Positions 43,568-53,249 of a stretch of DNA of 64,000 nt are shown one piece after another; the stretch's first letter is position 1, and each line of letters begins with the position of its first letter. The DNA lies in contig JAOULW010000001.1 of assembly GCA_029881805.1 (NCBI GenBank), positions 1 to 64,000 of the forward strand. Direction: 5' to 3'. A model generated the notes under the pieces. The model was not told the DNA's origin and ran no database searches. It saw nothing but the letters and a program-made list of their open reading frames with translations. The stretch comes from Candidatus Bathyarchaeota archaeon. Lineage in GTDB: Archaea; Thermoproteota; Bathyarchaeia; Bathyarchaeales; Bathycorpusculaceae. The position numbers were made by a program, and so were the translations under genes.

Positions 43568-44057
43568 ACAACGCTAGGACGATGGCTCTAATAACTAATG
43601 ACACGCCAACAAGCATTATTATTGTAGCCCAAAAGGCAAACCACATCGCAATATCGGTGTCTTCATTAAGGAAATTAGTGACGAGGAAACTGCTTGCCAG
43701 CCAAAAAACAATGTCTGACGTGTTCTCTGCTTTCTTCTGCAGTGGCGAACGGGCAAAAATCCTTATCATAAGCAATCCTACTAGGAAGATGCCCCATGCA
43801 AGACTGAAATACATTACAGCAGAGTAAACTGTCGTGTGATTTGCCAGGTGCGACGGTGCAGGAAGCATAAATCCTGGAACATGAGGCACCTGAATTATGG
43901 TAAAATCCTTAAAAAACTGTAAAACGGCATCAAAAATGCCTGGTATTGCCACAAAAATTATGCCAATCAAAATCAGGAAGACTCCTGCAGAAAACGCGCT
44001 AATAAAGCCTTCTCTTGACTTCCGAGACGGATTCCAGACAACGACTTCCCTGTTCAT
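43560..44057 (-). CDS. membrane protein, four helices
   Basis: 165 residues: predicted helices at about 20-42, 77-99, 112-130 and 138-160, with a short loop PHVPGFMLPAPSHLANHT. No family recognised. It is convergent with a plus-strand short start region (43512-43567, separate entry). N-terminal NREVVVWNPSRKSREG is cytoplasmic. Confidence 0.7.
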   Translation of the reverse strand: MNREVVVWNPSRKSREGFISAFSAGVFLILIGIIFVAIPGIFDAVLQFFKDFTIIQVPHVPGFMLPAPSHLANHTTVYSAVMYFSLAWGIFLVGLLMIRIFARSPLQKKAENTSDIVFWLASSFLVTNFLNEDTDIAMWFAFWATIIMLVGVSLVIRAIVLALFK

Positions 44058-44157
44058 TCCAATATCTCCATCAAACTATTTTGCAATGGTAGCATATAAC
44101 ATTTCTTAAATACTAGATGCGCAGATAAAATGTAAATCAGAAAGATGGTGAAAAGCA

Positions 44158-44562
44158 ATGCCGGAATGCAAGAAATGCGGACATAAGATCCAGGAAGAAA
44201 TGAGCTTTTGCCCAAATTGCGGTGCACCACTAAAAACTGAGCAACCGACTGTTGAACAACGTCCGTCAGCTCCAGTGCGCCCAAGAGGTGAAAAAGAAGA
44301 GAAGCACGAGAAACAAGAGAAGCACGAAAAGCAAGAGAAACAGGAGAAGCACGAGAAAGGCGAATACGCATTCATGGGTCCACTGATCGGCGGAATAATC
44401 CTCACAATCATAGGCTTAATGTCTTATCTCCAAGTAGCTGGTATAATTGTAATTGATTCAAAAATCTTGGGGGCGTTCTTCCTAATCATAGTTGGAATAG
44501 TGATAATATTTGGGGCACTTTACGCCATGACGAGGACGAAGAGGAGAAACCCACCAACCTAA
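44158..44562 (+). CDS. zinc-ribbon membrane protein with charged repeats
   Basis: 134 residues. N-terminal zinc ribbon CKKCGHKI ... CPNCGAPL (four Cys, about 4-24), a Lys/Glu/His-rich repeat (about 48-68, built of EKHEKQ units) and two transmembrane helices (about 75-95 and 103-124). Adaptor-type membrane protein of unknown role, common in archaea. Start ATG 44158, with GATGGTG site before it; four bases overlap the convergent GH3-like gene. Confidence 0.78.
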   Translation: MPECKKCGHKIQEEMSFCPNCGAPLKTEQPTVEQRPSAPVRPRGEKEEKHEKQEKHEKQEKQEKHEKGEYAFMGPLIGGIILTIIGLMSYLQVAGIIVIDSKILGAFFLIIVGIVIIFGALYAMTRTKRRNPPT

Positions 44563-45749
44563 GTTAGCCATCCCAGAAGCAACCTGTAAAGCTGATGCTC
44601 CAAACGCGTCAAAAACTGATCCCGTCCAAAAACACGGAAATAACTTTTCCCAGCCGCCTCTATCAAATCTCCAATGTCATATCTGGGAAACATACAAGAA
44701 GAAACTAATAACTTGCCCCATTCTCCACGTTTAAGTTCATGCAACATCTTTATTCCTTTACTAGTTTCAACCTCAAGGAAGTACTTGTCATAGTTCGGCG
44801 AAATATACGGTAAGTCGTCGAGTTGCTGTCCAAAGACACCTTCAGTAGCGCTGTAAATTTCGACAACGGGGACCTCACCGTACAACATGCGCAGTTTTGG
44901 AGCATACTTGAATTGTATCTTTCGGACGCTCGTACAGAACAAAGCCCGAAGCTTCCACAAGTCTCCAGGTTTTTTCCCATGCTTCTTTTTAACATATCTT
45001 GCGAACCCCAATATAATCGGCGTCACGCCCATGGCAGCAGTCATATCCGCATCCAGCGCCCGCTGATAAGCCAATTCAAACCTGTTTTCCCAGTCACGTT
45101 TAGTGATACCTGGACCTAACGCATCTATCTCCTCCTGTCGGGGCAGGAGGCTGACCTCACTAAGCATGGGGTTGAGTCTTGCATACGTACCGGAGCTGTA
45201 GCCATAAGTTACCTCTCGCCCATCAGCTATCATAGTGTGAACGTTGGAAGGAAAGTTTAGGTTGAGAATCTTCCCTTTAAACACGTCAAAATCGTTCTTT
45301 CGGAGCGCATAATTTACAAGTGCCCTTGCCCCGCACGTAAAAATCTGTTCAATATGAGTGCTAGTTGCTGGCAAAACCTTTGCGGCGCTAGTTGAACCTC
45401 GAGTCATTACCCAGCACAGAACGGGTTCAGGAAGAATAACGTCATAACAGCCTTTCATGACTTCAGCAAAGAATGAACTGAGACCTTTATAATTTATAAT
45501 GGGAAAATTTGCCCGAAAGTCTGCGATGTCCTTGACCTCAGATACGCTGTGGCTTTGTCCATAACGAGTCGTACTATATTGCCTGACAAGATCTGAGAGA
45601 ACTGACGCTTGATAATTCTCCGGATTCCTCAGGGATTCGTACCATGAACCAATTATAGGCTTGAAGATTCCGAGGTTACTGTTTTCTTGGAACATGTGAA
45701 ATACAGAACGTAATCTGATCAGGCCAGTTATATATGTCTCGCCATCCAT
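44559..45749 (-). CDS. GH3-like acyl-adenylate/acyl acid amido synthetase
   Basis: 396 residues. An adenylate-forming fold: WVMTRGSTSAAKVLPAT is the phosphate-binding loop, YSATEGVFGQQLDD the adenine motif (compare YASSEG in GH3), and PRYDIGDLIEAAGKSYFRVFGRD the ribose region. Plant GH3 enzymes couple amino acids to acids; bacterial and archaeal members have unknown substrates. It starts 10 bases downstream of the HExxH protein stop, so both are one transcript. Start ATG 45749 could be shorter. Confidence 0.83.
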   Translation of the reverse strand: MDGETYITGLIRLRSVFHMFQENSNLGIFKPIIGSWYESLRNPENYQASVLSDLVRQYSTTRYGQSHSVSEVKDIADFRANFPIINYKGLSSFFAEVMKGCYDVILPEPVLCWVMTRGSTSAAKVLPATSTHIEQIFTCGARALVNYALRKNDFDVFKGKILNLNFPSNVHTMIADGREVTYGYSSGTYARLNPMLSEVSLLPRQEEIDALGPGITKRDWENRFELAYQRALDADMTAAMGVTPIILGFARYVKKKHGKKPGDLWKLRALFCTSVRKIQFKYAPKLRMLYGEVPVVEIYSATEGVFGQQLDDLPYISPNYDKYFLEVETSKGIKMLHELKRGEWGKLLVSSCMFPRYDIGDLIEAAGKSYFRVFGRDQFLTRLEHQLYRLLLGWLT

Positions 45750-45759
45750 ATCTGCGCTT

Positions 45760-46269
45760 CTAGACTATGTATCTGTCTGTTTTCTCAAAATCCTTCACAA
45801 TCTCCATAACACGCTTCGGAACACTAACTGCCTCAAGCGGAATGCCTTTAAGCAAGGTCCATGGGCTTTTCTCCGCAATCACCGTTACAATATAATCTTT
45901 ATCAAAACATCTTTGCGCAATCTCATAAACCATGTGCCTGACTTCAACTTCAGAATACTCGCCCAAAGCATGCAAATACTCGTGCAAAAGCAAATTGTAG
46001 ACTAAAGCATTAACCACACGTTTCGACTCAATCGCAGCTTCCACAATTTGAACCAAACGTCTATTCAAGACAATGTTATTCGTTCCGATCGGGTGATAGG
46101 CGCCCAGTTGAATGGGCAGGTCATCGAGGAAAAGCATCATACCGCTCCTACGCTTGTGCAGAGAAAAAGCCACCGTGTCCTTAACAATCTCCCAGACTTC
46201 ACCATAACCCGCGGCTCTCTCCAAGCGAATACGAAACTTTTCTGCCGGAGTGGGACTACCTTCGTCCAA
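45760..46269 (-). CDS. small HExxH-motif protein (putative metallopeptidase)
   Basis: 169 residues with LLLHEYLHALGEYSEVEVRHMVYEIAQRC, a zinc HExxH motif at about 95-100 with a third possible ligand Glu or His downstream. The N-terminal half (AEKFRIRLERAAGYGEVWEIV) and LDDLPIQLGAYHPIGTNNIVLNRRL are conserved-looking but I cannot name the family. It precedes the GH3-like gene in the same operon, which is an odd pairing; a processing peptidase for the GH3 product is possible. Confidence 0.65.
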   Translation of the reverse strand: MDEGSPTPAEKFRIRLERAAGYGEVWEIVKDTVAFSLHKRRSGMMLFLDDLPIQLGAYHPIGTNNIVLNRRLVQIVEAAIESKRVVNALVYNLLLHEYLHALGEYSEVEVRHMVYEIAQRCFDKDYIVTVIAEKSPWTLLKGIPLEAVSVPKRVMEIVKDFEKTDRYIV

Positions 46270-46413
46270 AGCTCTTTGCCCTCAGACTAAGATATGTAAA
46301 ACCAAGCCTTTAAACGAATAGCCCGAATCTGACTCTGCCGCTATTGTTAGAGCACGCGTGCACAAACACAAATAAATGACTGATCCACATGAATGGTTTG
46401 GAGGAAAAATTCG

Positions 46414-46845
46414 ATGGCAAGCATAGTTCTTGTAAGAGACATAATGTCAAAAGACATTAGGGTGGTTCGACCGGACACAAGCATGAAAGAAGTTGTAGCC
46501 ACAATGAACAAGTTCAACATAGGCTCCATAGTAGTTGTGCAAAGCAAAAGACCCGTAGGCATCATAACAGAACGCGACATTCTGAGAAGGCTTGTAGAGC
46601 CATGTCTAGCGCCAGAAGCCTTAGCCGCAAGGCAAGTCATGACCAGCCCGCTGATAACAATAAGCGAAACAGCAAGCATAGAAGAAGCAGCCAGACTTAT
46701 GGCAAAGAAGAGAATCAAACGACTTCCAGTAGTGAATGATAGCCAGCTTCAAGGAATAGTGAGCTTCACGGACATAGTGTTCAAAGTGCCGACACTGCTC
46801 TCTTTACTAGAAGAAATCGTAAGACCATATCACCGGACATACTGA
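46414..46845 (+). CDS. CBS domain protein
   Basis: 143 residues, two CBS motifs: VRDIMSKDIRVVRPDTSMKEVVATMNKFNIGSIVVV and RQVMTSPLITISETASIEEAARLMAKKRIKRLPVV, ending in FTDIVFKVPTLLSLLEEIVR. Binds adenine nucleotides as an energy sensor. Start ATG 46414 follows GGAGGAAAAA (46400-46409); the frame opens earlier at 46393. It is divergent to the HExxH gene. Confidence 0.9.
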   Translation: MASIVLVRDIMSKDIRVVRPDTSMKEVVATMNKFNIGSIVVVQSKRPVGIITERDILRRLVEPCLAPEALAARQVMTSPLITISETASIEEAARLMAKKRIKRLPVVNDSQLQGIVSFTDIVFKVPTLLSLLEEIVRPYHRTY

Positions 46846-46864
46846 ACTCCGCAATGACTCCTTC

Positions 46865-48496
46865 CTATTTTTGGAACTCAGGCTTATGCCTACCCAATTT
46901 TCTATCTAGACATGCCTTGATAAAACCGTAGTATTCTGGGTCTGGTTTTCCGGGACGGCTTTTGAATTCGCCATGAAATTGTGAGGCAAAAAAGAAGTAT
47001 CGATCAGGCAGCTCCAATGTTTCCATTCTTCTGCCGTCTGTGCTTTTTCCGGAGAAGACCAGACCATTTTCCTTCAAGGTTCCAAAATAGTCTAAGTTAA
47101 CTTCGAATCTGTGACGGTGGCGCTCATAAATTTCCGCATTCTTGTAGAGTGTGTGTGCCATGGTGTTTGGTTCTATTATTATCTTGTGGGCGCCCAATCG
47201 CATTGTAGCTCCCTTAATTGCTATTCCCCGCTGCTCTGGCATGAGGTCAATTACCGAGTAGGGCGAGTTAGGATTGATCTCGGTGCTACTCGCATCTTTT
47301 AAGCCACAAATATTGCGTGCAAACTCTATTACAGCCAACTGAAAGCCATAGCATATCCCAAGGAACGGAACATCATTTTCTCTTGCAAAGCGTATTGCCT
47401 TTAACTTTCCCTCAGTGCCCCTTGGGCCAAAACCATAGGGAACAAATATCCCATCAAAATTCTTCAAAGCTTCAATGTTCTTTTGGTTTTCCTCAAACTT
47501 TTCAGCCTCTATGTGGGTAATGCAGACCTTTGCCTTGCACGTGGCACCTCCATGTCGCAGAGCTTCATTCATGCTCACATAGCTATCAGACAAACCTGCA
47601 TATTTACCAACTAAAGCAATGTTCACTTCATGCTCCGGATTTAATACAGCGTCGACAAACTCTTTCCATTCTTTAAAATCCTTTTTCTGTTCAAGGAAGC
47701 TTAATCTTTTGCAGACAAATTTACCCATCCCTTGGTCGTCCAAAATAACCGGGACCTGATAGATGGATTCGACATTATAGGAGCAGAAAACTGCGTTCTC
47801 TGGAATTGTTCCAAACAAGGCTATTTTTCTCAACGCCTCTGCGTCAATCATTTCAGGGCTTCTCGCAACAATAATGTCAGGTTGAATACCGATGCGCCGC
47901 AATTCATTGACGCTGTGTTGAAGTGGCTTCGTCTTCATCTCTTTCGTAACATCTAAAATGGGAACCAAGGCAACATGCACATATAACGTATTTTCATAGC
48001 CCTCTTCCAATCGCATCTGCCGAATAGCCTCAAGAAATGGTAAACCTTCGATGTCGCCCACGGTGCCTCCGACCTCAGTCAAGACTACGTCAACATCCGA
48101 AGCCTTCGCGACCCTGCGAATGCGATGCTTAATCTCGTCTGTCACGTGCGGAACAATCTGAACGCATCTTCCCAAAAAGTCGCCGCGCCGTTCCTTTTCA
48201 ATGACTGCCCGGTAAACCAAGCCCGTGGTAATATTGTTCTCCTTTCGCAAGTTCAAGTCGAGAAAACGCTCATACCAGCCTAGGTCTAGGTCTGTTTCGC
48301 CTCCGTCATCAGTCACATAGACTTCGCCGTGCATGTAAGGATTCATTGTTCCAGCGTCAACGTTCACATAAGGGTCAATCTTTATTACTGTGACCTTCAA
48401 ACTTCTGGTTTGAAGCATTTTGCCAATTGAAGAAGTTAAAATACCCTTACCAACCGAGCTCAACACGCCGCCAGTGACAAAAATATACTTAACCAT
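46865..48496 (-). CDS. pyrG: CTP synthase
   Basis: Amination of UTP to CTP with glutamine. 543 residues starting MVKYIFVTGGVLSSVGKGI; the N-terminal synthetase domain has KIDPYVNVDAGTMNPYMHGEVYVTDDGGETDLDLGWYERF and the C-terminal GATase has PFLGICYGFQ (nucleophile Cys) and the distal His/Glu (FHGEFKSRPGKPDPEYYGF). An upstream ATG at 48514 would add six residues. Isolated gene, minus strand, followed by the CBS gene on the plus strand. Confidence 0.97.
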   Translation of the reverse strand: MVKYIFVTGGVLSSVGKGILTSSIGKMLQTRSLKVTVIKIDPYVNVDAGTMNPYMHGEVYVTDDGGETDLDLGWYERFLDLNLRKENNITTGLVYRAVIEKERRGDFLGRCVQIVPHVTDEIKHRIRRVAKASDVDVVLTEVGGTVGDIEGLPFLEAIRQMRLEEGYENTLYVHVALVPILDVTKEMKTKPLQHSVNELRRIGIQPDIIVARSPEMIDAEALRKIALFGTIPENAVFCSYNVESIYQVPVILDDQGMGKFVCKRLSFLEQKKDFKEWKEFVDAVLNPEHEVNIALVGKYAGLSDSYVSMNEALRHGGATCKAKVCITHIEAEKFEENQKNIEALKNFDGIFVPYGFGPRGTEGKLKAIRFARENDVPFLGICYGFQLAVIEFARNICGLKDASSTEINPNSPYSVIDLMPEQRGIAIKGATMRLGAHKIIIEPNTMAHTLYKNAEIYERHRHRFEVNLDYFGTLKENGLVFSGKSTDGRRMETLELPDRYFFFASQFHGEFKSRPGKPDPEYYGFIKACLDRKLGRHKPEFQK

Positions 48497-48600
48497 TCCT
48501 GATTTTCCTCGCAATAACCTAAAGCTTTTGGACTGTAGTAATATAACTTTTTGCGTTCATGACAACAAGCTGTTTTTGACCTATTTTTTCATCTGATAGA

Positions 48601-49638
48601 TTATGGATTTATTGCTATCTTTATCTCGCTCTTTGACGTAGCAAGTATTTCAAACGCCTTTTTGATTTCTTCCAGCCTCATCTTTCCAGTTATGAGTGAC
48701 CGAACATCAATTGCCCTTGATGCTATAAGGTTTAGGGCTTTTCTAAAATGCAAAGGGGTGGTGTGGAAAGTGCCGAGGACTGTGAGCTCTCCGTAGTGAA
48801 GCATTTCTGCATTAACTTTGATTTCCGTTCCGGGTGGGCAGCCGCCAAACTCCAGAACGGTTCCGCCTTTTCTGGCTAGTTTAACAGCTTGTTCCCACGT
48901 GGATGGCAATCCTATGGCTTCGATTGCAACATCGGCACCATACCCACTTGTCATTTGCTTGACAGTTTCTACCACATCCACTTTTCCTGCGTTGACTGTT
49001 GCATCTGCGCCCAGTTTTTCCGCAAATTCTAGCCTTTCATCAACAAGGTCTATGATTATCGTCTTCGTAGCCCCAATCTTCTTGACGGTTAATAGGTGCA
49101 GCAATCCTATTGGTCCAGCGCCGACTATCGCGACTGTATCGCCGAGCTTGACCCTTGCCTCCTCAACACCATGTAAAACACACGCCAAAGGCTCCGTGAT
49201 CGCCGCTTCCTCATAAGAAATGTGTTGCGGAATCTCCTGCATATTCACTAAGATCATGCGCGCTGGAATCTTGATGTATTCAGCGTACGCGCCCCAAAGC
49301 CAAATCATATTTTCGCATAGATTGTACTTGCCCTTTTGGCACATCGAACAACGTAAGCAAGGTGCACTATTGCCAGCACGAACGCGCATGCCCTTTCTCG
49401 GCCATTCCAAGCCTCCCCCGATTTCAACAACATCTCCAGCCCACTCGTGTCCAAAGATTGCAGGAAGTTTTATGATTTTTTCAAGGTATCCTCTTTGGAA
49501 TATTTTTAGGTCCGTGCCGCACGTCGTGGCCGCTTTGACTTTTACGAGAACCTCTCCAGTCGTAACTTTCGGTGTCTCAACATCCTCAACTTGTAGGTCC
49601 TTTACCCCGTAAAGCATTGCTCCTTTCATTCTTATCAC
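48601..49638 (-). CDS. zinc-dependent alcohol dehydrogenase (threonine/butanediol dehydrogenase-like)
   Basis: MDR family, 345 residues. Catalytic zinc ligands: TTCGTDLKIF, GHEWAGDVVEIG; structural zinc Cys in CLRCSMCQKGKYNLC; Rossmann motif VAIVGAGPIGLLHLLTVKKIG. The start at 49638 overlaps the stop of the upstream ADH by four bases (ATGA); a start at 49629 is also possible. Substrate specificity cannot be read from sequence. It is next to an E1/E2 2-oxoacid dehydrogenase, as in butanediol or acetoin loci. Confidence 0.85.
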   Translation of the reverse strand: MIRMKGAMLYGVKDLQVEDVETPKVTTGEVLVKVKAATTCGTDLKIFQRGYLEKIIKLPAIFGHEWAGDVVEIGGGLEWPRKGMRVRAGNSAPCLRCSMCQKGKYNLCENMIWLWGAYAEYIKIPARMILVNMQEIPQHISYEEAAITEPLACVLHGVEEARVKLGDTVAIVGAGPIGLLHLLTVKKIGATKTIIIDLVDERLEFAEKLGADATVNAGKVDVVETVKQMTSGYGADVAIEAIGLPSTWEQAVKLARKGGTVLEFGGCPPGTEIKVNAEMLHYGELTVLGTFHTTPLHFRKALNLIASRAIDVRSLITGKMRLEEIKKAFEILATSKSEIKIAINP

Positions 49639-50660
49639 TCATTAAGAACTATCACTTTCAAGCTTTCTGTGCTTTCTAAGGCCGTCGTAAACGCTTTCGC
49701 CGCATCAGCAAGCCTGAAACGGTGAGTTATCAATTCTTTCGCATCAAGCTTACCAGATTTTATGAGCCTCAGAGCTTCTCTCGTCTCTAAGTGTGATGTC
49801 GAGTACGATGGGATCAGTCTAATCTCAGATAAAAAAAGCTCTTTGGGGCTTACCCGCAAGTACTTTCCCGGTTCTGTGGGGGCAAAAACGCAGAGTTTTC
49901 CGCCTCTACGACAGACGCTTAACCCAACCTTGTACGCCTCGAGATTCGGCGCGGTGACAACCGCTATGTCAACGCCCCTTCCATCAGTCTCAGCCTTGAC
50001 AGTCTCAAGGATATCTTCATTTTTTGGGTTGACCACAACTTCTGCACCAAACTTTTTAGCCACATTCAAGCGGTAATCAATTAAATCGCTCACGATAATT
50101 CTTGTAGCGCCAAACACTTTCGATAGAGCTGTATGGATTATTCCAGTTGCCCCCGCTCCAATTATGACTACTGAGTCGCCTTTTTTGATGTCACACTTTT
50201 TAAGGGCTCTCAAACAGCATCCAACAGGTTCTATCAAAGTGGCTTCTTCAAAAGAGATGGCATCAGGAATTTTCAGAGTATCAATCTGTAGGTTTGGCGC
50301 TGGAACTCTGAAGTATTCTGCAAGCCCACCGGGCTCAATGTTAGTCTCGTGAAACTGCTTGCATAATGTGTAGTCGCCATGCGCGCAATAGTGACATCTT
50401 AGGCAAGCCACATGATGATGCACGAAAACTCTATCACTCACGTTGAAGCCCGTGACGCTTCCTCCTTTCTTGACGATTATTCCTGCTGGCTCATGACCAA
50501 GAACAAGCGGAACCCGCGTTTCGAGATACCAATCCATCAAATCGGAGCCACATATCCCGCAGGCCTTCATATTTACTAGGATCTCGTCTTTTCCCATTTC
50601 CGGTGTGGGCATTTCTTCTATCCTTATATCTTTTGGGCTGTAATACATGGCGACCTTCAT
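49635..50660 (-). CDS. zinc-dependent alcohol dehydrogenase, second copy
   Basis: 341 residues of the MDR family: KACGICGSDLMDWY, VLGHEPAGIIVKKG, CLRCHYCAHGDYTLC (structural zinc), and VVIIGAGATGIIHTALSKVFGA. Similar to sorbitol, threonine or 2,3-butanediol dehydrogenases. It is upstream of and coupled to the gene ending at 48601; the two are paralogues but not near-identical. Substrate unknown. Confidence 0.87.
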   Translation of the reverse strand: MKVAMYYSPKDIRIEEMPTPEMGKDEILVNMKACGICGSDLMDWYLETRVPLVLGHEPAGIIVKKGGSVTGFNVSDRVFVHHHVACLRCHYCAHGDYTLCKQFHETNIEPGGLAEYFRVPAPNLQIDTLKIPDAISFEEATLIEPVGCCLRALKKCDIKKGDSVVIIGAGATGIIHTALSKVFGATRIIVSDLIDYRLNVAKKFGAEVVVNPKNEDILETVKAETDGRGVDIAVVTAPNLEAYKVGLSVCRRGGKLCVFAPTEPGKYLRVSPKELFLSEIRLIPSYSTSHLETREALRLIKSGKLDAKELITHRFRLADAAKAFTTALESTESLKVIVLNE

Positions 50661-50799
50661 TTCGATTCAATCGTTTCTCTATCGTCAGACACTTAAGATT
50701 TTCCGAAGCGACATGGTGTGTCCGCACATGAAGTGTGTGTGAAAAGACCTTTTCATTCGGGAATAAAGCAATTATAAGAGAACAAAGTAAGCCGTTCCT

Positions 50800-51153
50800 A
50801 TGAACACCAAAAAAGCACAAAAAATAGAGAAAACTACTGGGTATACACTGTTAGTCATCGGGCTAATCTTGATGATAATTCCAGCAGCGCTATTGCTATG
50901 GATGTTCTTGAGTGGAGCACAGATTCCGCAACTCGTTCCAATTTCGACCGAAGAAACAAGCGAAATCGTCAAATCCATAATTGTATTCAGTAATGCCTGC
51001 ATCATGTTCTTCGTCTTTATCATCATAGTGTGGGCTGGCTCCATAATTTCGAGCCGCGGCGTAACGATGATAAAAGACGTGAGGCTGAGACTGATCAGAA
51101 AAAGCCTCAGAGAATCTGCAGAGGCGGCAGATAAGGCAGGAAGCGAAGATTAG
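50800..51153 (+). CDS. small membrane protein
   Basis: 117 residues: two transmembrane helices (about 14-38 and 65-87) with an Ile/Thr-rich loop between, and a basic then acidic C-terminal region (DVRLRLIRKSLRESAEAADKAGSED). Predicted small inner membrane protein of unknown function, lying plus-strand between the minus ADH and E2 genes. Stop TAG at 51151-51153 meets the E2 stop on the other strand. Confidence 0.7.
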   Translation: MNTKKAQKIEKTTGYTLLVIGLILMIIPAALLLWMFLSGAQIPQLVPISTEETSEIVKSIIVFSNACIMFFVFIIIVWAGSIISSRGVTMIKDVRLRLIRKSLRESAEAADKAGSED

Positions 51154-52257
51154 CTAGACTTCAGAATCTAGGGTTTTCTCGATTTTTCCTTTAACGTTTC
51201 GCAGAAATTCAGCAGCCGGAGCGCCATCAACGACTCTGTGATCGTAAGAAAGACTCAAAATCATCACGAGCTCAGCTTCAATTTTTCCATCGACTATAAT
51301 TGGCTTTTGTGTTATTCTCCCCACGCCGAGTATGGCGCCTTCTGGAGGATTAATAATTGGCGTGAAAAAATCAACGCCGTACATACCTAGGTTAGTTATC
51401 GTGAATGTCCCCCCAGCTACTTCATCCTTTGTCAATTTTCCTCCTCTGGCCTTTTCGCTCAACTCTTTGATGGATGTTTCTATTTCTTTCAGTGACTTCT
51501 TGTCAGCATTTTTTATGACTGGGACTACTAGACCGTAGTTTGTGGCAACGGCTATGCCTATATTTACGTCTTCAAATAATTTTATCTCGCTTCCATCCAA
51601 AGTCGAGTTCAGTATTGGATGTTCAAGCAGGGCTTTCGCAACGGCTTTCACAATAATTGCTGTATAAGATACTTCAAGTTTCTTATGCAGTTCTGTTGCT
51701 TCTGAAACGTTGACTTCCATCATTATTGTGCTATGTGGGGCAGTTCTGAAACTAGTAGAGACGCGGTCTGCGGAGGTTTTTCTGAAGCCGCTTAAGGGAA
51801 TGGTTTCCTTAACTTTTGGCGAAATCATCTGAGATTGCTCGACAAAACGTCTCACGTCTTCCTCTACTATTCTTCCTTCTGGTCCGCTGCCTTTTACAAT
51901 GGATATATCTATCTCGTATTCTCTTGCCAATCGCTTTGCTGCTGGAGAGGCCAAAACCTTTTCGGTCTCTTTGACCGCTTGAGGAGCTTCGAAAGCTATT
52001 TCCGTTTCTAGTTTTTCGTCAGGTGCAGTTATTACGGCTAAGACAGCGTTTACGAGTGCATCAACGCCTTCTTCTACCATTATTTTCCGCAGTATGCCTG
52101 CCGCAGGTGCTTCTAAGTCGTATGTGGCTTTTTCTGAGATTACTTCCGCTATCGGTTCTCCCTTCTCAACGTTGTCGCCTTCTTTCTTGTACCATTTTCC
52201 TACGGTGCCTTCTTTCATTGTTAGGCTAAGCCTTGGCATGACTACCGTTGTCACCAT
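51154..52257 (-). CDS. 2-oxoacid dehydrogenase E2 component (dihydrolipoamide acyltransferase)
   Basis: 367 residues. Lipoyl domain at the N-terminus with the modified lysine in SEKATYD (K43), a peripheral subunit-binding segment (about 110-145; SPAAKRLAREYEIDISIVKGSGPEGRIVEEDVRRF) and a catalytic domain with YDHRVVDGAPAAEFL, the HxxxDG active site. Three bases downstream of the E1-beta stop. Likely core of a pyruvate, branched-chain or acetoin dehydrogenase complex; E3 (dihydrolipoamide dehydrogenase) is not in the window. Confidence 0.94.
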   Translation of the reverse strand: MVTTVVMPRLSLTMKEGTVGKWYKKEGDNVEKGEPIAEVISEKATYDLEAPAAGILRKIMVEEGVDALVNAVLAVITAPDEKLETEIAFEAPQAVKETEKVLASPAAKRLAREYEIDISIVKGSGPEGRIVEEDVRRFVEQSQMISPKVKETIPLSGFRKTSADRVSTSFRTAPHSTIMMEVNVSEATELHKKLEVSYTAIIVKAVAKALLEHPILNSTLDGSEIKLFEDVNIGIAVATNYGLVVPVIKNADKKSLKEIETSIKELSEKARGGKLTKDEVAGGTFTITNLGMYGVDFFTPIINPPEGAILGVGRITQKPIIVDGKIEAELVMILSLSYDHRVVDGAPAAEFLRNVKGKIEKTLDSEV

Positions 52258-52259
52258 TT

Positions 52260-53249
52260 TTATGCGATCTCCTTGACTGCTTTAATTATGGCTTTCTCGT
52301 CTGGAATTACATACCGCTCAAGGGGTGGGCTGAATGGTATTGGCGTGTCAGGTTCGGCCACACGCTTTATTGGAGCATCTAAATAATCTATTGCCTCTTC
52401 AGCTATGATTGCAGCGATTTCAGCGCTTACGCCTGCGGTTTTGCAGTCTTCGCTTACTACGACAATCCGCCCAGTTTTTTTGACAGATTTCATCATTGCC
52501 TGTTTATCTAAAGGCGTCAGCGTTCTCGGGTCAACAACTTCCACGCTTATGTCTTCTTTCTCAAGATGTGCAGCCGCGTTTAGAGCTTTGTGAACCATGA
52601 ATAAAGTGGCCACTATAGTCACGTCTGCCCCTTCCCGTTTTACATCTGCCACTCCGAACGGAATTGTGTATTCTTCTTCCGGAACCTCTCCCTCGATTGG
52701 ATACAACAGTTTATGCTCGCAAAAGAAAACAGGATTTTCCCCTCTTATGGCCGTTTTCAGAAGACCTTTAGCATCATTCGGTGTTGACGGAACAGCCACG
52801 TTAATGCCAGGCACATGCATGAACCACGCCTCTAAGCTTTGTGAGTGATGTGAAGCTATGTTCACTCCTGCGCCAAAGGGCGTTCGGATTACAAGCGGGC
52901 ATTTTGCCTGACCTCCGAACATGTAGCATATTTTTGCTGCTTGATTTGCAATCTGATCCATGGCTAAGGCAGTTAAGTCTCCAAACATTATTTCGGCTAC
53001 TGGGCGCATACCAGTTATCGCGGCGCCTACGGCTGTTCCGATGATGGCGGATTCAGATATGGGTGTGTCTCTTACTCTTTCGTCTCCAAATTCTTCTGCC
53101 AAGCCATCGGTCACCTTAAACGCGCCCCCCCAGTATCTGCCTATATCCTCGCCCAAAAGGAAGACTGATGGGTCTCGGCGCATTTCTTCTCTTAGAGCTT
53201 CACGCAACGCTTCTCTATATGTTATTTTACGCATGGCTTTTTCCTCCAT
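52260..53249 (-). CDS. 2-oxoacid dehydrogenase E1 component, beta subunit
   Basis: 329 residues of the transketolase C-terminal fold: REALREEMRRDPSVFLLGEDIGRYWGGAF, ADRVRDTPISE-like RVRDTPISESAIIGTAVGAAITGMRPVAEIMFGDL and VVDPRTLTPLD. Pairs with E1-alpha to form the thiamine-diphosphate site. Starts directly after the E1-alpha stop; a second ATG at 53234 (MRKITYREAL) is also plausible. Confidence 0.94.
   Translation of the reverse strand: MEEKAMRKITYREALREALREEMRRDPSVFLLGEDIGRYWGGAFKVTDGLAEEFGDERVRDTPISESAIIGTAVGAAITGMRPVAEIMFGDLTALAMDQIANQAAKICYMFGGQAKCPLVIRTPFGAGVNIASHHSQSLEAWFMHVPGINVAVPSTPNDAKGLLKTAIRGENPVFFCEHKLLYPIEGEVPEEEYTIPFGVADVKREGADVTIVATLFMVHKALNAAAHLEKEDISVEVVDPRTLTPLDKQAMMKSVKKTGRIVVVSEDCKTAGVSAEIAAIIAEEAIDYLDAPIKRVAEPDTPIPFSPPLERYVIPDEKAIIKAVKEIA

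Noticed and set aside
43474-43827. 117-codon plus frame opposite the four-helix membrane protein
   Set aside because: No start signals fit it and its composition mirrors the opposite gene.
44271-44360. Repeated GAGAAGCACGAGAAAC units, possible array
   Set aside because: They encode the charged EKHEKQ repeat in the zinc-ribbon protein; a coding low-complexity repeat and not CRISPR or a DNA array.
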